A stretch of DNA of 64,000 nucleotides from Collibacillus ludicampi (GTDB lineage: Bacteria > Bacillota > Bacilli > Tumebacillales > BOQE01). Where the stretch lies: positions 1,911,001-1,975,000 of the forward strand of contig NZ_BOQE01000001.1 of the NCBI RefSeq assembly GCF_023705585.1, read 5' to 3'. Shown here in pieces: positions 8,605-17,706 of the stretch. A model generated the notes under the pieces. It had not been told where the DNA came from. It made no database searches and was given only the letters and a program-made list of their open reading frames with translations. Position numbers and translations under genes: made by a program. The first letter of the stretch is position 1, and each line of letters begins with the position of its first letter.

Positions 8605-10530
8605 AAGCAGTTTTTCCCATTCATCATACAAGGTTCCCACCCGTTCTTTCACAGACTCATACTCGTTGTTTATTTCCCTCGCGCGTTCAGGATCACTGAA
8701 AATGTCAGGATTACAAAGATCCCTCTCTAACGCTTGAATGTGTTCCTCAAGCCGATGAATTTCTTCTTCAATCGCACGGATCCTCTCGGCCCGTTTCTTT
8801 GCTTCCCTTTTGGCGATTCGTTCTTCTTGTCGTTTTCGTTCACGGTCATCGGCCGATTCGCCGTTTTCTTTGTTTGCGGCGGAATCTTGAGGCTGCAACG
8901 ATGCCGCTTCCTCCAGTTCTTGTTTCTTCTCGATATAATCGTCATAATTCCCCAAATAGGAGGTCAATCCATCGGGACCGAGTTCTACGATACGTGTGGC
9001 GATGCGATTGAGAAAATAGCGGTCATGCGAGATGAACAGCAGTGTTCCCGGGTATTCGTCGAGTGCGACTTCAAGTACTTCTTTTGAAAGAAGATCGAGA
9101 TGGTTCGTCGGTTCATCCAAGAGCATGAAGTTCGCCTCAAGGAGCATGAGTTTAGCCAAAGCGACGCGTGCACGTTCCCCTCCTGAAAGGACAGAGATCG
9201 GTTTTTGCACTTCATCCCCGGAGAACAGGAAATTGCCGAGAACGGTCCGGATGCGCGTATGATCCAATTGAGGAAAAGTATCCCACACTTCATTCAAAAT
9301 CGTTTTGCTTACATTCAAGTCCTCTTGTTCTTGTGAGTAGTATCCCACTGTGACATGGGTTCCCAATTTGATCGTACCTTCCAAAGGGGGAACCTGACCG
9401 AGGATCGCCTTTAAAAGGGTGGATTTGCCCGTTCCGTTCGGGCCGATCAATGCGACGCGTTCCCCGCGTTGAATTTTCAAGTGGATGGATTTAGCTAAAA
9501 CTTTATCCCCATAACCGATCGCCACCCCGTCTATCACCAGTACATCGTTGCCCGATGGGCGGTTGATGGTGAAGGAAAAATGCGCCTTGTCCTGGTTGGA
9601 GACGGGACGTTCGATCCGTTCGATCTTTTCCAACATTTTGCGGCGGCTTTGTGCCCGCTTGCTTGTAGTCGCACGGGCGATATTTCGCCGGATGAAATCC
9701 TCGATTCTTGCGATTTCCGCCTGTTGTTGTTCGTATCGCTTGATGCGTGCTTCCAATTCTGCCGCTTTTTGTTCTAAATAGGACGAGTAGTTTCCTGTGT
9801 ACCTCCGCGTAGAACCCGCTTCGAGTTCGTAAGTTACCTCCGTCAACGTATCGAGGAAATAGCGGTCATGTGACACCAGTAAGAGCGCTCCAGGGTAAGT
9901 TTTCAAATACTCTTCCAACCATGTGAGCGTACGCATGTCCAAATAGTTTGTGGGCTCGTCGAGAATGAGAAGACTGGGTTGGAGGAGCAGCAATTTCCCC
10001 AAAGCGAGCCGTGTTTTTTGCCCTCCCGACAAAGACTGCACAGTCCGGTTGTGCATCTCTTCGGGAAAATCAAGGCCATGCAGAATGGAACGCACTTTGG
10101 CGTCTACCGCATATCCGTTACGGTCAGTGAACGTTTGCGTGAGCCGTGCATATTCTTCCGTCATCGCCGTAAACTTGGTTTCATTCCCATAGATTTCGGG
10201 GCGGCTCATCTGTTCTTCCAGTTCGCGCATACGTTTTTCAATGGCAAAGAGATCTTCATACACCGAACGCATTTCTTCATAAACGGTTCGCGAGGACGGG
10301 ACATCCGCATGCTGTGCGAGATAACCGACCGTCGCTTCTTTCGCAATATGAATATCCCCTTCGTCAGGCGGGATTTCTCCCGCGATGATTTTAAGAAGAG
10401 TCGATTTTCCTGCGCCGTTGGGCCCAACCAAAGCGACACGTTCCCGTTCCTGCACGGTGAGAGTCGCGTCGCGCAAGATCGTTTCCGTCCCATAAGATTT
10501 GTGTATATGTGATGCAGTTACGAGTATCAT
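8593..10530 (-). CDS. ABC-F family ATPase (YdiF-like)
   Basis: A 645-residue soluble protein with two ABC ATPase domains and no membrane segments. The first Walker A is GPNGAGKS (about 36-43), with LSGGQKTRLALGK as first signature. The second Walker A is GPNGTGKS (about 361-368), with LSGGERARVALAK as signature, and each domain has an LDEPTN Walker B. An Arg/Lys-rich linker joins the domains, and the last 110 residues are a charged coiled coil. This is the ABC-F layout of ribosome-associated translation factors; by length it resembles Bacillus YdiF. Whether it gives antibiotic resistance cannot be told from sequence. Transcribed alone on the minus strand. Confidence 0.9.
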   Translation of the reverse strand: MILVTASHIHKSYGTETILRDATLTVQERERVALVGPNGAGKSTLLKIIAGEIPPDEGDIHIAKEATVGYLAQHADVPSSRTVYEEMRSVYEDLFAIEKRMRELEEQMSRPEIYGNETKFTAMTEEYARLTQTFTDRNGYAVDAKVRSILHGLDFPEEMHNRTVQSLSGGQKTRLALGKLLLLQPSLLILDEPTNYLDMRTLTWLEEYLKTYPGALLLVSHDRYFLDTLTEVTYELEAGSTRRYTGNYSSYLEQKAAELEARIKRYEQQQAEIARIEDFIRRNIARATTSKRAQSRRKMLEKIERIERPVSNQDKAHFSFTINRPSGNDVLVIDGVAIGYGDKVLAKSIHLKIQRGERVALIGPNGTGKSTLLKAILGQVPPLEGTIKLGTHVTVGYYSQEQEDLNVSKTILNEVWDTFPQLDHTRIRTVLGNFLFSGDEVQKPISVLSGGERARVALAKLMLLEANFMLLDEPTNHLDLLSKEVLEVALDEYPGTLLFISHDRYFLNRIATRIVELGPDGLTSYLGNYDDYIEKKQELEEAASLQPQDSAANKENGESADDRERKRQEERIAKREAKKRAERIRAIEEEIHRLEEHIQALERDLCNPDIFSDPERAREINNEYESVKERVGTLYDEWEKLLGEG

Positions 10531-10621
10531 TGTCTGCAGCTCCTTCTAGTCTTCGCTTGCACATTCAGTGTATCGTATAGAAGAATAGGAGGACAACCTT
10601 AGAAAATCTGTGGCGGAGCGT

Positions 10622-10725
10622 GTATATGCTTTGCGCTCATGCTCCGTGGAGGTCGCCTCGCATGGAATCATAAGCAAATGTTGCGAGACGACCTTCAAAG
10701 TCGCAATTACGCGCAAAGCATATAC
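10622..10725. repeat. Palindromic intergenic repeat, copy 1
   Basis: A 104-bp unit bounded by a perfect 15-bp inverted repeat, GTATATGCTTTGCGC at 10622-10636 and its complement at 10711-10725. Inside is a second stem, GGTCGCCTCGCA (about 10651-10662) against TGCGAGACGACC (10682-10693), with one mismatch. A reverse-oriented copy lies near 14201-14299. This is typical of a small non-autonomous REP- or MITE-like element. No coding potential. Confidence 0.8.
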
Positions 10726-10746
10726 CCCTTTCCAGCCAAAAAGGAA

Positions 10747-10832
10747 ACGAGACGACCTCCAAAGTCGCTGTTTCACGCCAAGCATATGCCCCTTTAAAGT
10801 TCCAAAGGAAGCAAGACGAACTTCAAAGTCGT
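10747..10832. repeat. Partial tandem copies of the palindromic repeat
   Basis: Directly after copy 1 come two decayed half copies. The first has CGAGACGACCTCCAAAGTCG and AAGCATATGCCCCTTT; the second has CAAGACGAACTTCAAAGTCG. They repeat the right half of copy 1, giving a small cluster between the ABC-F gene and the cyclo-ligase gene. Confidence 0.65.
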
Positions 10833-10882
10833 AGCAGGCTCAGTTGAAAATGGGGATGGGAGGGCCAATTGGAGGTGCAATA

Positions 10883-11461
10883 ATGGATAAGACATCGATC
10901 CGCAAAGAAATTCTTGCGAAGCGACAGGGAGTGCCAAAAGAGATCCGAGAAGAGTGGGATCGCAAGATTCTTGATTGTATCGAACAAATGGATCTCGTGA
11001 GAAAGTCGTCGACGATCATGTTGTATTTTTCCTTTCGAGCGGAAGTAGGAACGGACGAAATTTTCCTTTGGGGGATTCGGGAAGGCAAAAGGATAGCGGC
11101 GCCTGTTACGTTTGTAACAGAGAGAAAACTGATCCCGGTAGAGATACGCTCCTTGCAGGATGTTGTGACAGGTGCATATGGCATACGCGAACCGGAGTGG
11201 CGGGAGCACCGCGTCATCCCGGCCGAGGAAATCGACCTGATTTTCATTCCCGGTGTCGCATTTGACCGCCGCGGAGGCAGATTAGGATACGGGGGTGGAT
11301 ACTATGACCGTTTTCTCCCGCAGCTCCGTAAAGATGCGGTTAAAATCGGCTTGGCATACGACCTGCAAATCATCGATCATGTACCTGCCGAACCGCATGA
11401 TATCATTCTCGACGGAATTGTGACGGAATCCGGGTGGATTTCATCATCTCGGGAAGTATAA
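10883..11461 (+). CDS. 5-formyltetrahydrofolate cyclo-ligase
   Basis: A 192-residue enzyme converting 5-formyl-THF to 5,10-methenyl-THF with ATP. The family signature GRLGYGGGYYDRFL is near residues 132-145, and the N-terminal helix (IRKEILAKRQGVPKE) is typical. The frame is open from 10844, but ATG 10883 is chosen because GGAGGT stands 6 bp before it and the usual N-terminus begins there. It stands alone, with palindromic repeats upstream and a terminator downstream. Cytoplasmic one-carbon metabolism. Confidence 0.9.
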   Translation: MDKTSIRKEILAKRQGVPKEIREEWDRKILDCIEQMDLVRKSSTIMLYFSFRAEVGTDEIFLWGIREGKRIAAPVTFVTERKLIPVEIRSLQDVVTGAYGIREPEWREHRVIPAEEIDLIFIPGVAFDRRGGRLGYGGGYYDRFLPQLRKDAVKIGLAYDLQIIDHVPAEPHDIILDGIVTESGWISSSREV

Positions 11462-11480
11462 ATAGCGGAATGCGGAAGTC

Positions 11481-11511
11481 AAAAAGGGAACCGGTGAACG
11501 GCTCCCTTTTT
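11481..11511 (+). terminator. Rho-independent terminator of the cyclo-ligase gene
   Basis: AAAAAGGGAACCG and CGGCTCCCTTTTT pair around GTGAA with one internal mismatch; the arm ends in a T run. It follows the cyclo-ligase stop by 20 bp. Confidence 0.75.
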
Positions 11512-11521
11512 CGAGAAAAAA

Positions 11522-11541
11522 GAAGGAGCCCCACGGCTCCA
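11522..11541 (-). terminator. Terminator of the GGDEF gene
   Basis: Read on the minus strand, GGAGCC-GTGG-GGCTCC is followed by TTCTTTTTT. It lies just after the diguanylate cyclase stop, back to back with the plus-strand terminator. Confidence 0.7.
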
Positions 11542-11552
11542 AGGTTCTTCAG

Positions 11553-12683
11553 TCAATCTTTCAGCTTCAGGTCTTCATAGGAAATCACGCGGTTTTTTCC
11601 TTGCGCTTTCGCCGCATACAAAGCAAGGTCGGCCAATCGAGTCAACAAACGCGCATCTTCCGCATGGTCAGGAAATGTAGCGATCCCGCCTGACACAGTC
11701 ACTTGCACATGCTCATGATCTTCCTGTTTGATGACTGTTTCCGCAATTCGTTTACATACGAGATCGGCGAAACGATAACCTTCTTCTGCGTTCAGATTCG
11801 GCATGATAATGGCGATCTCTTCTCCGCCAATACGAGCCGTAATGAAATCGGAGTTTTTGGTGATCTCTATGATCTTCGTTCCCACGGATCGCAACACTTC
11901 GTCACCGAATTGATGCCCGTATGTATCATTTAATGATTTGAAATTATCGATATCGAAGAGAGCTAAAGAGAGACAATAACCACCTTGGCGCGCTTTCTCC
12001 ACTTCGACCATCAACCGATTATGAAAATGGGTTTGGTTATACAGTTGTGTCAAATGGTCGAGAACGGCGCGATCCTGAACGTCGAACGTATAATTGCTCA
12101 AATCGCGCGTAATCGTTTCCAATTCCCGAATCAGACGTTCTTTTTCGCGGAGTAATTGCCCCTTCTCAAGATTTTGTAACCGATGCATGGTTTCTAAATG
12201 CGTACAATAAATGAGAGGAAGCGTTTCAGCTGTAAAAAACAACAAGCGCGTGAAAAGTTGAGCAATTGAAACATCATGAGACACAGCAAGAATGATCAAT
12301 ACATATAAGACGTCTGACAAGAGGGCAACGAGCAGACCTGTGCGCCATCCCAAAAGAATTCCGGCTTCCACAACTCCCCAAAAAAAGAAGGCATACAAAT
12401 CTGTGGAAAATCCTCCTCCCGCATATACGAGGAGTGAAGAAAGAAGAAGATCGGAACCGATCGCAAGGTAAGCACGCGTGCGGTAAGGGAGCATACGGCG
12501 AAGAAATATGAGTCCTACGGTAATCAAGCCCCAGATGGAGACGCATGCTAAGAGAAACTTGTCCCATCCGTAGAACCAATAGACGAGTCCGGATATGAGA
12601 ACCGTATTGCACAGGCGGAGAAAGAACACGAGTTTTCTCGGCTTATGTAACATTCGTGTTAAAATTCGAGTCAGAGGATACAA
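11553..12683 (-). CDS. Membrane-bound diguanylate cyclase (GGDEF domain)
   Basis: A 376-residue protein. Residues about 15-165 form five or six hydrophobic segments, then a short coiled linker, then a GGDEF domain (about 205-370). The active-site loop reads RIGGEEIAI, so GGEE is kept with Ile at the last position. The nucleotide-binding DHLTQLYNQTHFHNRL and FDIDNFKSLND stretches are present. The usual upstream RxxD inhibitory site reads KNSD, so product inhibition may be absent. It should make cyclic di-GMP in response to a membrane signal. Monocistronic. Confidence 0.88.
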   Translation of the reverse strand: MYPLTRILTRMLHKPRKLVFFLRLCNTVLISGLVYWFYGWDKFLLACVSIWGLITVGLIFLRRMLPYRTRAYLAIGSDLLLSSLLVYAGGGFSTDLYAFFFWGVVEAGILLGWRTGLLVALLSDVLYVLIILAVSHDVSIAQLFTRLLFFTAETLPLIYCTHLETMHRLQNLEKGQLLREKERLIRELETITRDLSNYTFDVQDRAVLDHLTQLYNQTHFHNRLMVEVEKARQGGYCLSLALFDIDNFKSLNDTYGHQFGDEVLRSVGTKIIEITKNSDFITARIGGEEIAIIMPNLNAEEGYRFADLVCKRIAETVIKQEDHEHVQVTVSGGIATFPDHAEDARLLTRLADLALYAAKAQGKNRVISYEDLKLKD

Positions 12684-12833
12684 GGATGATTTCTCCTTTC
12701 AGAGATTCACCTCATTAAGAAAAACTTCTTCTTTCCAAAGAATTCAGTCATACTAGTATAGTGTAACATAGTGGATAGAAATCCGTCATCAGGGTACTGT
12801 TTCATTTGTATAAAAATGGAGAGAGGTGTTATC

Positions 12834-13556
12834 GTGAATCTTTTGAAAAATCAAGTGGTTGTCATTACAGGAGCAAGCCGGGGGATCGGTGAAGATATTG
12901 CTTTGTTGTTTGCCAAGGAAGGCGCGAAACTCGTTCTCGTTGCGAGAAACCCGGAAGATCTGGAGCGTATCAGGGGTAAAGCGCTGCAGTCTGGAGCAGA
13001 GGACGTGTTGACAGTTACGGCAGACGTCTCGCGGGAAGACGAGGTCGACGTGATGGCGGAAGTCGCTTTGGCACGCTTTGGCTCCATTGACATACTTGTC
13101 AATAATGCGGGAGTAGGTTTTTTTAAACCGGTCACGGAAACGACTCTTGAAGAATGGAAAGCGATGTTTGATGTGAATGTGACCGGCGTGTTTCTCTGTA
13201 CGAAAGCCGTTTTGCCAGCGATGATGGAAAAAGGCAGTGGCCATATCATCACAGTCTCGTCCGATGTCGGTCGGAGAACCATCGCGAATGGTGCCGGGTA
13301 TTGTGCAACGAAATTCGCGGTTCAGGCATTCACAGAAGCTCTGCGCAAGGAAATAAGGGAAAAGGGAATTCGAGTCAGCAACGTCCTGCCGGGGATGACG
13401 GATACGTATTTTGCTGGCAGCATGCGCGGGATACCCGAGAAGAAAGACTGGCTGAAAGGGGAAGATGTTGCGCGGGCCGTTCTCTATATCGCTTCGCAGC
13501 CGGCGGGTGTCGTGGTCGATGATGTGACGATTCACCCGATGATCCAAGACTATTGA
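12834..13556 (+). CDS. Short-chain dehydrogenase/reductase (SDR)
   Basis: A 240-residue classical SDR. The Rossmann motif TGASRGIG is near residues 12-19, NNAG near 88-91, the catalytic Ser in the ITVSSDVGR stretch, and YCATK is the catalytic Tyr-Lys pair. GTG 12834 is preferred because GAGAGAGGTG precedes it at good distance; the frame is open from 12771. The stop overlaps the mobA start as TGATG, so the two are co-translated. The substrate is unknown. Confidence 0.85.
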   Translation: MNLLKNQVVVITGASRGIGEDIALLFAKEGAKLVLVARNPEDLERIRGKALQSGAEDVLTVTADVSREDEVDVMAEVALARFGSIDILVNNAGVGFFKPVTETTLEEWKAMFDVNVTGVFLCTKAVLPAMMEKGSGHIITVSSDVGRRTIANGAGYCATKFAVQAFTEALRKEIREKGIRVSNVLPGMTDTYFAGSMRGIPEKKDWLKGEDVARAVLYIASQPAGVVVDDVTIHPMIQDY

Positions 13557-14179
13557 TGCTTTCCGCCATCGTATTAGCAGGAGGAAAAAGTACGCGCATG
13601 GGAAGCCCGAAGGCGTTGTTGCCATTTGCGGGGCGTCCGCTCATCGCCCATCTCGCGGAACGGATGCTTCGCTTGACGGATGATGTGGTTGTCGTTACAA
13701 ACGAAGCGGAGCGGTACCATTTTCTCCAAAATGTACGCTTTCAAGCGGATCTGTTTCCGGGACAGGGGCCTCTTGCCGGAGTCCAGGCAGGTTTGCAACA
13801 GATCCGCCATGAGCAAGCTTGGGTTCTCGGTTGCGATCTTCCATTTGTTTCTGTGGATATTTTACATAGGATAGGCAAAATCGCCTGTGAAAAACAAGCG
13901 GATGCGGTTATTCCGTATGACGAGACACGGGAATATCCCGTTATGGCTGTCTACAGCAAGCGGACGCAACAGATAGCCTATGAATTGCTCAGACGTCGGG
14001 AAAATCGCATGCGGGGATTCATCTCTGTGCTGACAGACCGTGGGTTTCAAATCCATCGCGTTTCTACCGAACAGTTTCGCGATGTCGACCATAGGCTCTT
14101 GTCTTTTTTCAACATGAATACCCCCGATGATTATCGCATGGCGCTCAGCCTATGGGATACTTTTGCCAATGGACTATGA
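13556..14179 (+). CDS. mobA: Molybdenum cofactor guanylyltransferase MobA
   Basis: A 207-residue nucleotidyltransferase that attaches GMP to molybdopterin to make the guanine dinucleotide cofactor. The signature LAGGKSTRMGSPKALL starts near residue 8, and GCDLPFV supplies the metal-binding Asp. ATG 13556 overlaps the SDR stop; a TTG one codon earlier (13553) is also possible. Further cofactor genes lie 0.2 kb downstream (moeA, mobB), separated by a palindromic repeat. The adjacent molybdopterin genes make MobA more likely than another transferase of this fold. Confidence 0.85.
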   Translation: MLSAIVLAGGKSTRMGSPKALLPFAGRPLIAHLAERMLRLTDDVVVVTNEAERYHFLQNVRFQADLFPGQGPLAGVQAGLQQIRHEQAWVLGCDLPFVSVDILHRIGKIACEKQADAVIPYDETREYPVMAVYSKRTQQIAYELLRRRENRMRGFISVLTDRGFQIHRVSTEQFRDVDHRLLSFFNMNTPDDYRMALSLWDTFANGL

Positions 14180-14200
14180 TTGCAACCTTTGGCCGGGATT

Positions 14201-14299
14201 TATGCTCTGCATGAGGTAGCGACTTTGGAGGTCGTCTCGCAACAGATGATCATAATTCCGTGCGAGACGACCTCCACGGAGCATGAGCGTAAAGCATAG
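14201..14299. repeat. Palindromic intergenic repeat, copy 2 (inverted)
   Basis: TATGCT...AGCATA ends enclose GGAGGTCGTCTCGCA (14227-14241) and its perfect complement TGCGAGACGACCTCC (14261-14275). Its reverse complement matches copy 1 at 10622-10725 over almost the whole length, including the CTCATGCTCCGTGGAGGTCG block. It fills most of the mobA downstream gap (14180-14388). Confidence 0.8.
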
Positions 14300-14388
14300 A
14301 CCTCAAAGAACCCAAGCGCAAAGCGATCCATCCACCCAAGCACTATATTTCAAGATAGGACTAGTTTACAAGATAGGAGGAATCTTAC

Positions 14389-14886
14389 GTGCAACAAACA
14401 GAGCCCTACATGGTGGCACTTGGTTACAGCGGAAAGTTAGAATCGGCCGCCCGTTTTGAATGGGACTTTCGCGTAAGGGTAGGTGCGGAACAGGCATCGG
14501 ATGAATCGGGCAGGGAAGCGTTCATCCGGGACTTTGTCACGAACGGTGTCGAGAACCAGCCTTATGTCATTTTGCTCGACGATTATGACGGTCCACTGTT
14601 TTCCACATTTGTCCAATTTGGCAAACAGGCGGTTACGAAAGATCCAAACTTGCACGTTTTTCTCGTGATCGAAGATGTCCATGATCCGGAGAAGCAGTAC
14701 CGCCTCTTTTTAAAAGCGGATCCGCCCGAGGAACTGATCGCAGACTATGAGGTAATGGTCGATGTGCAAGGGATCCCTCACGAAGTGCTTCTCTGGCTGC
14801 AAGAAAGATTTGGCGTCCGTTTTTTCCGCCGCGACGACGAATACAAAATGGCATTCCCGCTCGATGAATTGCCGGTTCTTGGTTAG
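14389..14886 (+). CDS. Hypothetical protein in the molybdenum cofactor cluster
   Basis: A 165-residue protein, acidic and soluble, with no signal peptide or membrane segment and a single late Trp-Leu-Gln helix. GTG 14389 follows AGGAGG by 8 bp. I do not recognise a family. It lies 31 bp before the molybdopterin-binding protein gene and runs the same way, so a role linked to the cofactor or a molybdoenzyme is an inference from place only. Confidence 0.65.
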   Translation: MQQTEPYMVALGYSGKLESAARFEWDFRVRVGAEQASDESGREAFIRDFVTNGVENQPYVILLDDYDGPLFSTFVQFGKQAVTKDPNLHVFLVIEDVHDPEKQYRLFLKADPPEELIADYEVMVDVQGIPHEVLLWLQERFGVRFFRRDDEYKMAFPLDELPVLG

Positions 14887-14917
14887 CTGCTAAGTATCAA
14901 CAGAGGGGGAGAAACCG

Positions 14918-15892
14918 TTGAAAGAAGTCCGTGTGGAAGATGCGATCGGTATGGTGCTGGCACATGATTTAACGCGAATCGTACCGGGTGAATGTAAGGG
15001 ACGCGTATTTAAAAAGGGCCATGTGATTAGCGAAGAAGATATTCCTATGTTGCTGGATATCGGCAAACAACATATCTACATTCTGGATCTCAAGCCGGGT
15101 GAACTGCATGAAGATGATGCGGCGCTCCGGCTATCGGCGGCGATCAAAGGGGATCACCTGTCGGCAAATGAGCCCCACGAAGGAAAAGTAACGCTCAAGT
15201 CAACGATTCGAGGTTTGTTATCAATCGATGAAGAAGCGCTTTTTCACATAAATTCAATCGGCGAGATCGCAATCGTTACGAAAAAGAGCGGCATTGTTGT
15301 CGATCCTGGAACCAAAGTGGCGGGACTTCGGGCGATCCCTCTCGTCATCGAGGAAGAAAAAATCGTACAAGCGGAACGGATCGCCAAAGAGGTATATCCG
15401 CTGATCACAGTAAAACCGTTTGCTAAATACCGTGTGGGAGTGGTGACGACTGGATCAGAGATACTAACGGGTCGTATCGAAGATCGATTTGGGCCACGCA
15501 TTCGGGAAAAATTAACTTTTTACGGATCGGAAGTGATCGGACAGAAGATTGTAGGAGATCAGGTTACTGATATTCAGACCGCGATCAAAGATTTTCTTGC
15601 AGAAGGGGTGGATATGATCATTTGCACGGGAGGGATGTCTGTCGATCCGGATGATCGTACTCCGGGAGCGATTCGCGGGGTCGCGACCGAAGTGGTATCA
15701 TATGGAATGCCTGTGCTTCCCGGCTCGATGATGATGTTCGCGTATATCGACAAGATCCCCGTTTTCGGCTTGCCGGGTTGCGTGATCTATGATGATGTGA
15801 CCTCATTTGACCTGCTGTTGCCGAGGGTGCTCGCCGGGGAGACGATCACACGGGAACAAATTGCCAAAATGGGGCACGGAGGGCTTTTATAA
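14918..15892 (+). CDS. Molybdopterin-binding domain protein
   Basis: A 324-residue protein. Residues about 170-320 carry a MoCF/MogA-type domain: GVVTTGSEILTGRI, then CTGGMSVDPDDRTPGAI, the Gly-rich loop and acidic residues that bind molybdopterin. The N-terminal half (VRVEDAIGMVLAHDLT) resembles the start of MoeA-like proteins but lacks a full MoeA layout. TTG 14918 follows GAGGGGGAG. It abuts moeA directly. Likely role: binding or adenylation of molybdopterin during Mo insertion; the precise step is not settled by sequence. Confidence 0.85.
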   Translation: MKEVRVEDAIGMVLAHDLTRIVPGECKGRVFKKGHVISEEDIPMLLDIGKQHIYILDLKPGELHEDDAALRLSAAIKGDHLSANEPHEGKVTLKSTIRGLLSIDEEALFHINSIGEIAIVTKKSGIVVDPGTKVAGLRAIPLVIEEEKIVQAERIAKEVYPLITVKPFAKYRVGVVTTGSEILTGRIEDRFGPRIREKLTFYGSEVIGQKIVGDQVTDIQTAIKDFLAEGVDMIICTGGMSVDPDDRTPGAIRGVATEVVSYGMPVLPGSMMMFAYIDKIPVFGLPGCVIYDDVTSFDLLLPRVLAGETITREQIAKMGHGGLL

Positions 15893-17158
15893 ATGCGAGT
15901 CATGTTATGTGTCGAAGAAGCGTTGCAAGAGGTGCTTTCTCATTGCAAAAGGAACGAACGCATGCATGTTCCTCTCAAAGACGCATATGGATATATACTA
16001 GCCTCCGATATTCACGCTTCTGTGAGCGTACCTCCGTTTGACCGCGCCGCTCTCGATGGTTATGCTGTGCGCGCGGCCGATATAGAACAAGCGACGCCAG
16101 ACTCCCCCGTTCGTCTTCAAGTGATCGAGCGGATCGGTGCCGGACAAGTATCGACGAAATCGGTCGGGCCAGGTCAAGCGATTCGGACGATGACAGGCGC
16201 CCCTTTTCCGGACGGAGCCGATACCCTCGTGCGCTTGGAGATGACGTCGGCGATCGGCGAGCCGGAGCAGACACACGTGGACGTGAAAGTTGCTGTTCCC
16301 TGTGGGGAAGCGGTCGCGCGAGAAGGTGAAGATATCAAAAGCGGTATGTGTATGCTTCGATCGGGTATAACGATCGGAGGGGCGGAGATGGCACTGCTGG
16401 CGACGGCGGGAATCGCCTCTGTCCCAGTTTACCGCAAGCCCGTGATCGGGATATTAGCGAGCGGGAGAGAATTGACGGATATAAGGGAACCTCTTGCTTA
16501 TGGAAAGATTTATGACAGCAATTCTTACATGCTGGCTGGTGCGGTGCAGGCATGGGGAGGTATCCCGCGTTTGCTTGGACGTGCGGGGGATGATGTGGAT
16601 GAGCTGGTTCAAACGATTCAAAGCGCGTTGCCTCATGTGGATGGATTGGTCACAACGGGGGGAGTGTCAGTCGGGGATTTTGATGTCATGATTGATGCTT
16701 ATCGCAAGGCGGGTGGGGAGGTACACTTTTGGAAAGTATCGATTCGTCCCGGAACTCCCTTTACCTTTGCAACAATTGAAGACAAACCTGTGTTCGGTTT
16801 ATCAGGGAATCCTGCAGCCGGATTTGTGAATGCGATGCTCTTTGTGCAACCTGCGATTCGGGCGATCAGCGGCATGAATGAACCGATCGTGCGTCCCGTC
16901 CGGGCGTTCCTCAGCGGGATGCCGGAAGTAAGGGCGGTAGCGTTGGATCGATTTTTGCGGGCTGATGTCTTCATCAAAGACGGTACAGTTTTCGCTCAAC
17001 CGCGTACCCAAGGACAAAAGGCGGCCATACTCTCTTCCTTGACGGGGACTCAAGGATTTGTCCGGATTCCGTCCAAGACGCAACCTCAAGCGGGGGATCT
17101 TGTTGACGTCTACCTGTTGCATATGCCTGTATCTTTTGCAGACGGTGATCGTGTATGA
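15893..17158 (+). CDS. moeA: Molybdopterin molybdenumtransferase MoeA
   Basis: A 421-residue protein of usual MoeA length that inserts molybdate into adenylylated molybdopterin. It has the N-terminal PPFDRAALDGYAVRAAD motif, the MTGAPFPDGADTLVRLE stretch, and the MoCF domain with SGRELTD and TTGGVSVGDFD; SIRPGTPFTF and GLSGNPAAGFV near 285-310 are typical. ATG 15893 follows the preceding stop with no gap and GGAGGG upstream. The stop overlaps the mobB ATG (ATGA). Confidence 0.93.
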   Translation: MRVMLCVEEALQEVLSHCKRNERMHVPLKDAYGYILASDIHASVSVPPFDRAALDGYAVRAADIEQATPDSPVRLQVIERIGAGQVSTKSVGPGQAIRTMTGAPFPDGADTLVRLEMTSAIGEPEQTHVDVKVAVPCGEAVAREGEDIKSGMCMLRSGITIGGAEMALLATAGIASVPVYRKPVIGILASGRELTDIREPLAYGKIYDSNSYMLAGAVQAWGGIPRLLGRAGDDVDELVQTIQSALPHVDGLVTTGGVSVGDFDVMIDAYRKAGGEVHFWKVSIRPGTPFTFATIEDKPVFGLSGNPAAGFVNAMLFVQPAIRAISGMNEPIVRPVRAFLSGMPEVRAVALDRFLRADVFIKDGTVFAQPRTQGQKAAILSSLTGTQGFVRIPSKTQPQAGDLVDVYLLHMPVSFADGDRV

Positions 17159-17652
17159 TACCCGCATTTGCCATTGTGGGATACAAGAAGACTGGAAAAA
17201 CCACTTTGATTGAAAATTTAATTCGAGAGTTGTCTTTCCGGGGGTACCGAGTGGGGACGGTAAAACATGATGGGCATGAGTTTGAATGTGATCATCCCCA
17301 TACGGACACGTGGCGCATGCGTCAGGCGGGAGCAAGCGTGGTTGTGATCGCTTCACGTTCAAAATGGGTGTTGCAGGACTTCCAAGGAAGTCCGTCACTC
17401 GAAAACATACTGACACATATCAAAGGGGTGGATCTCGTCCTTGTCGAAGGGTGGAAACATTCCGAGCTGCCAAAAATCGTTCTTTTACATCCGAAAGAAG
17501 ATATATTTAAGAATGAAGCGCTCGTGAATGTACGTGCAATCGCGGCTCCGAATGATCTCGTCCATTTGGCTCCTCCGGGTATTCAAAGGTATGACAGAGA
17601 TGACATTCGCGGGCTGGCCGATTGCATCATCCAAGCGATTCATCCCGCTTGA
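17155..17652 (+). CDS. mobB: Molybdopterin-guanine dinucleotide biosynthesis protein MobB
   Basis: A 165-residue P-loop protein. GYKKTGKTTL near residues 6-15 is the Walker A, and the VLVEGWKHSELPKI stretch is the conserved MobB segment. It overlaps moeA by 4 bp (ATGA), so translation is coupled. MobB binds GTP and helps MobA form the guanine dinucleotide cofactor. Confidence 0.92.
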   Translation: MIPAFAIVGYKKTGKTTLIENLIRELSFRGYRVGTVKHDGHEFECDHPHTDTWRMRQAGASVVVIASRSKWVLQDFQGSPSLENILTHIKGVDLVLVEGWKHSELPKIVLLHPKEDIFKNEALVNVRAIAAPNDLVHLAPPGIQRYDRDDIRGLADCIIQAIHPA

Positions 17653-17706
17653 TTGATGTGACGGTGACATTTCCCGGCAGAGATTTTTAGGATCGGAGGG
17701 ATACCG

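Noticed and set aside
10547..10832. CRISPR array in the repeated region
   Set aside because: Units are palindromic, unequal and diverged with no regular spacers; no cas genes nearby.
12789..13625. A 278-codon frame antisense to the SDR gene
   Set aside because: No family features or start signal; the plus strand has a clear SDR gene with full motifs.
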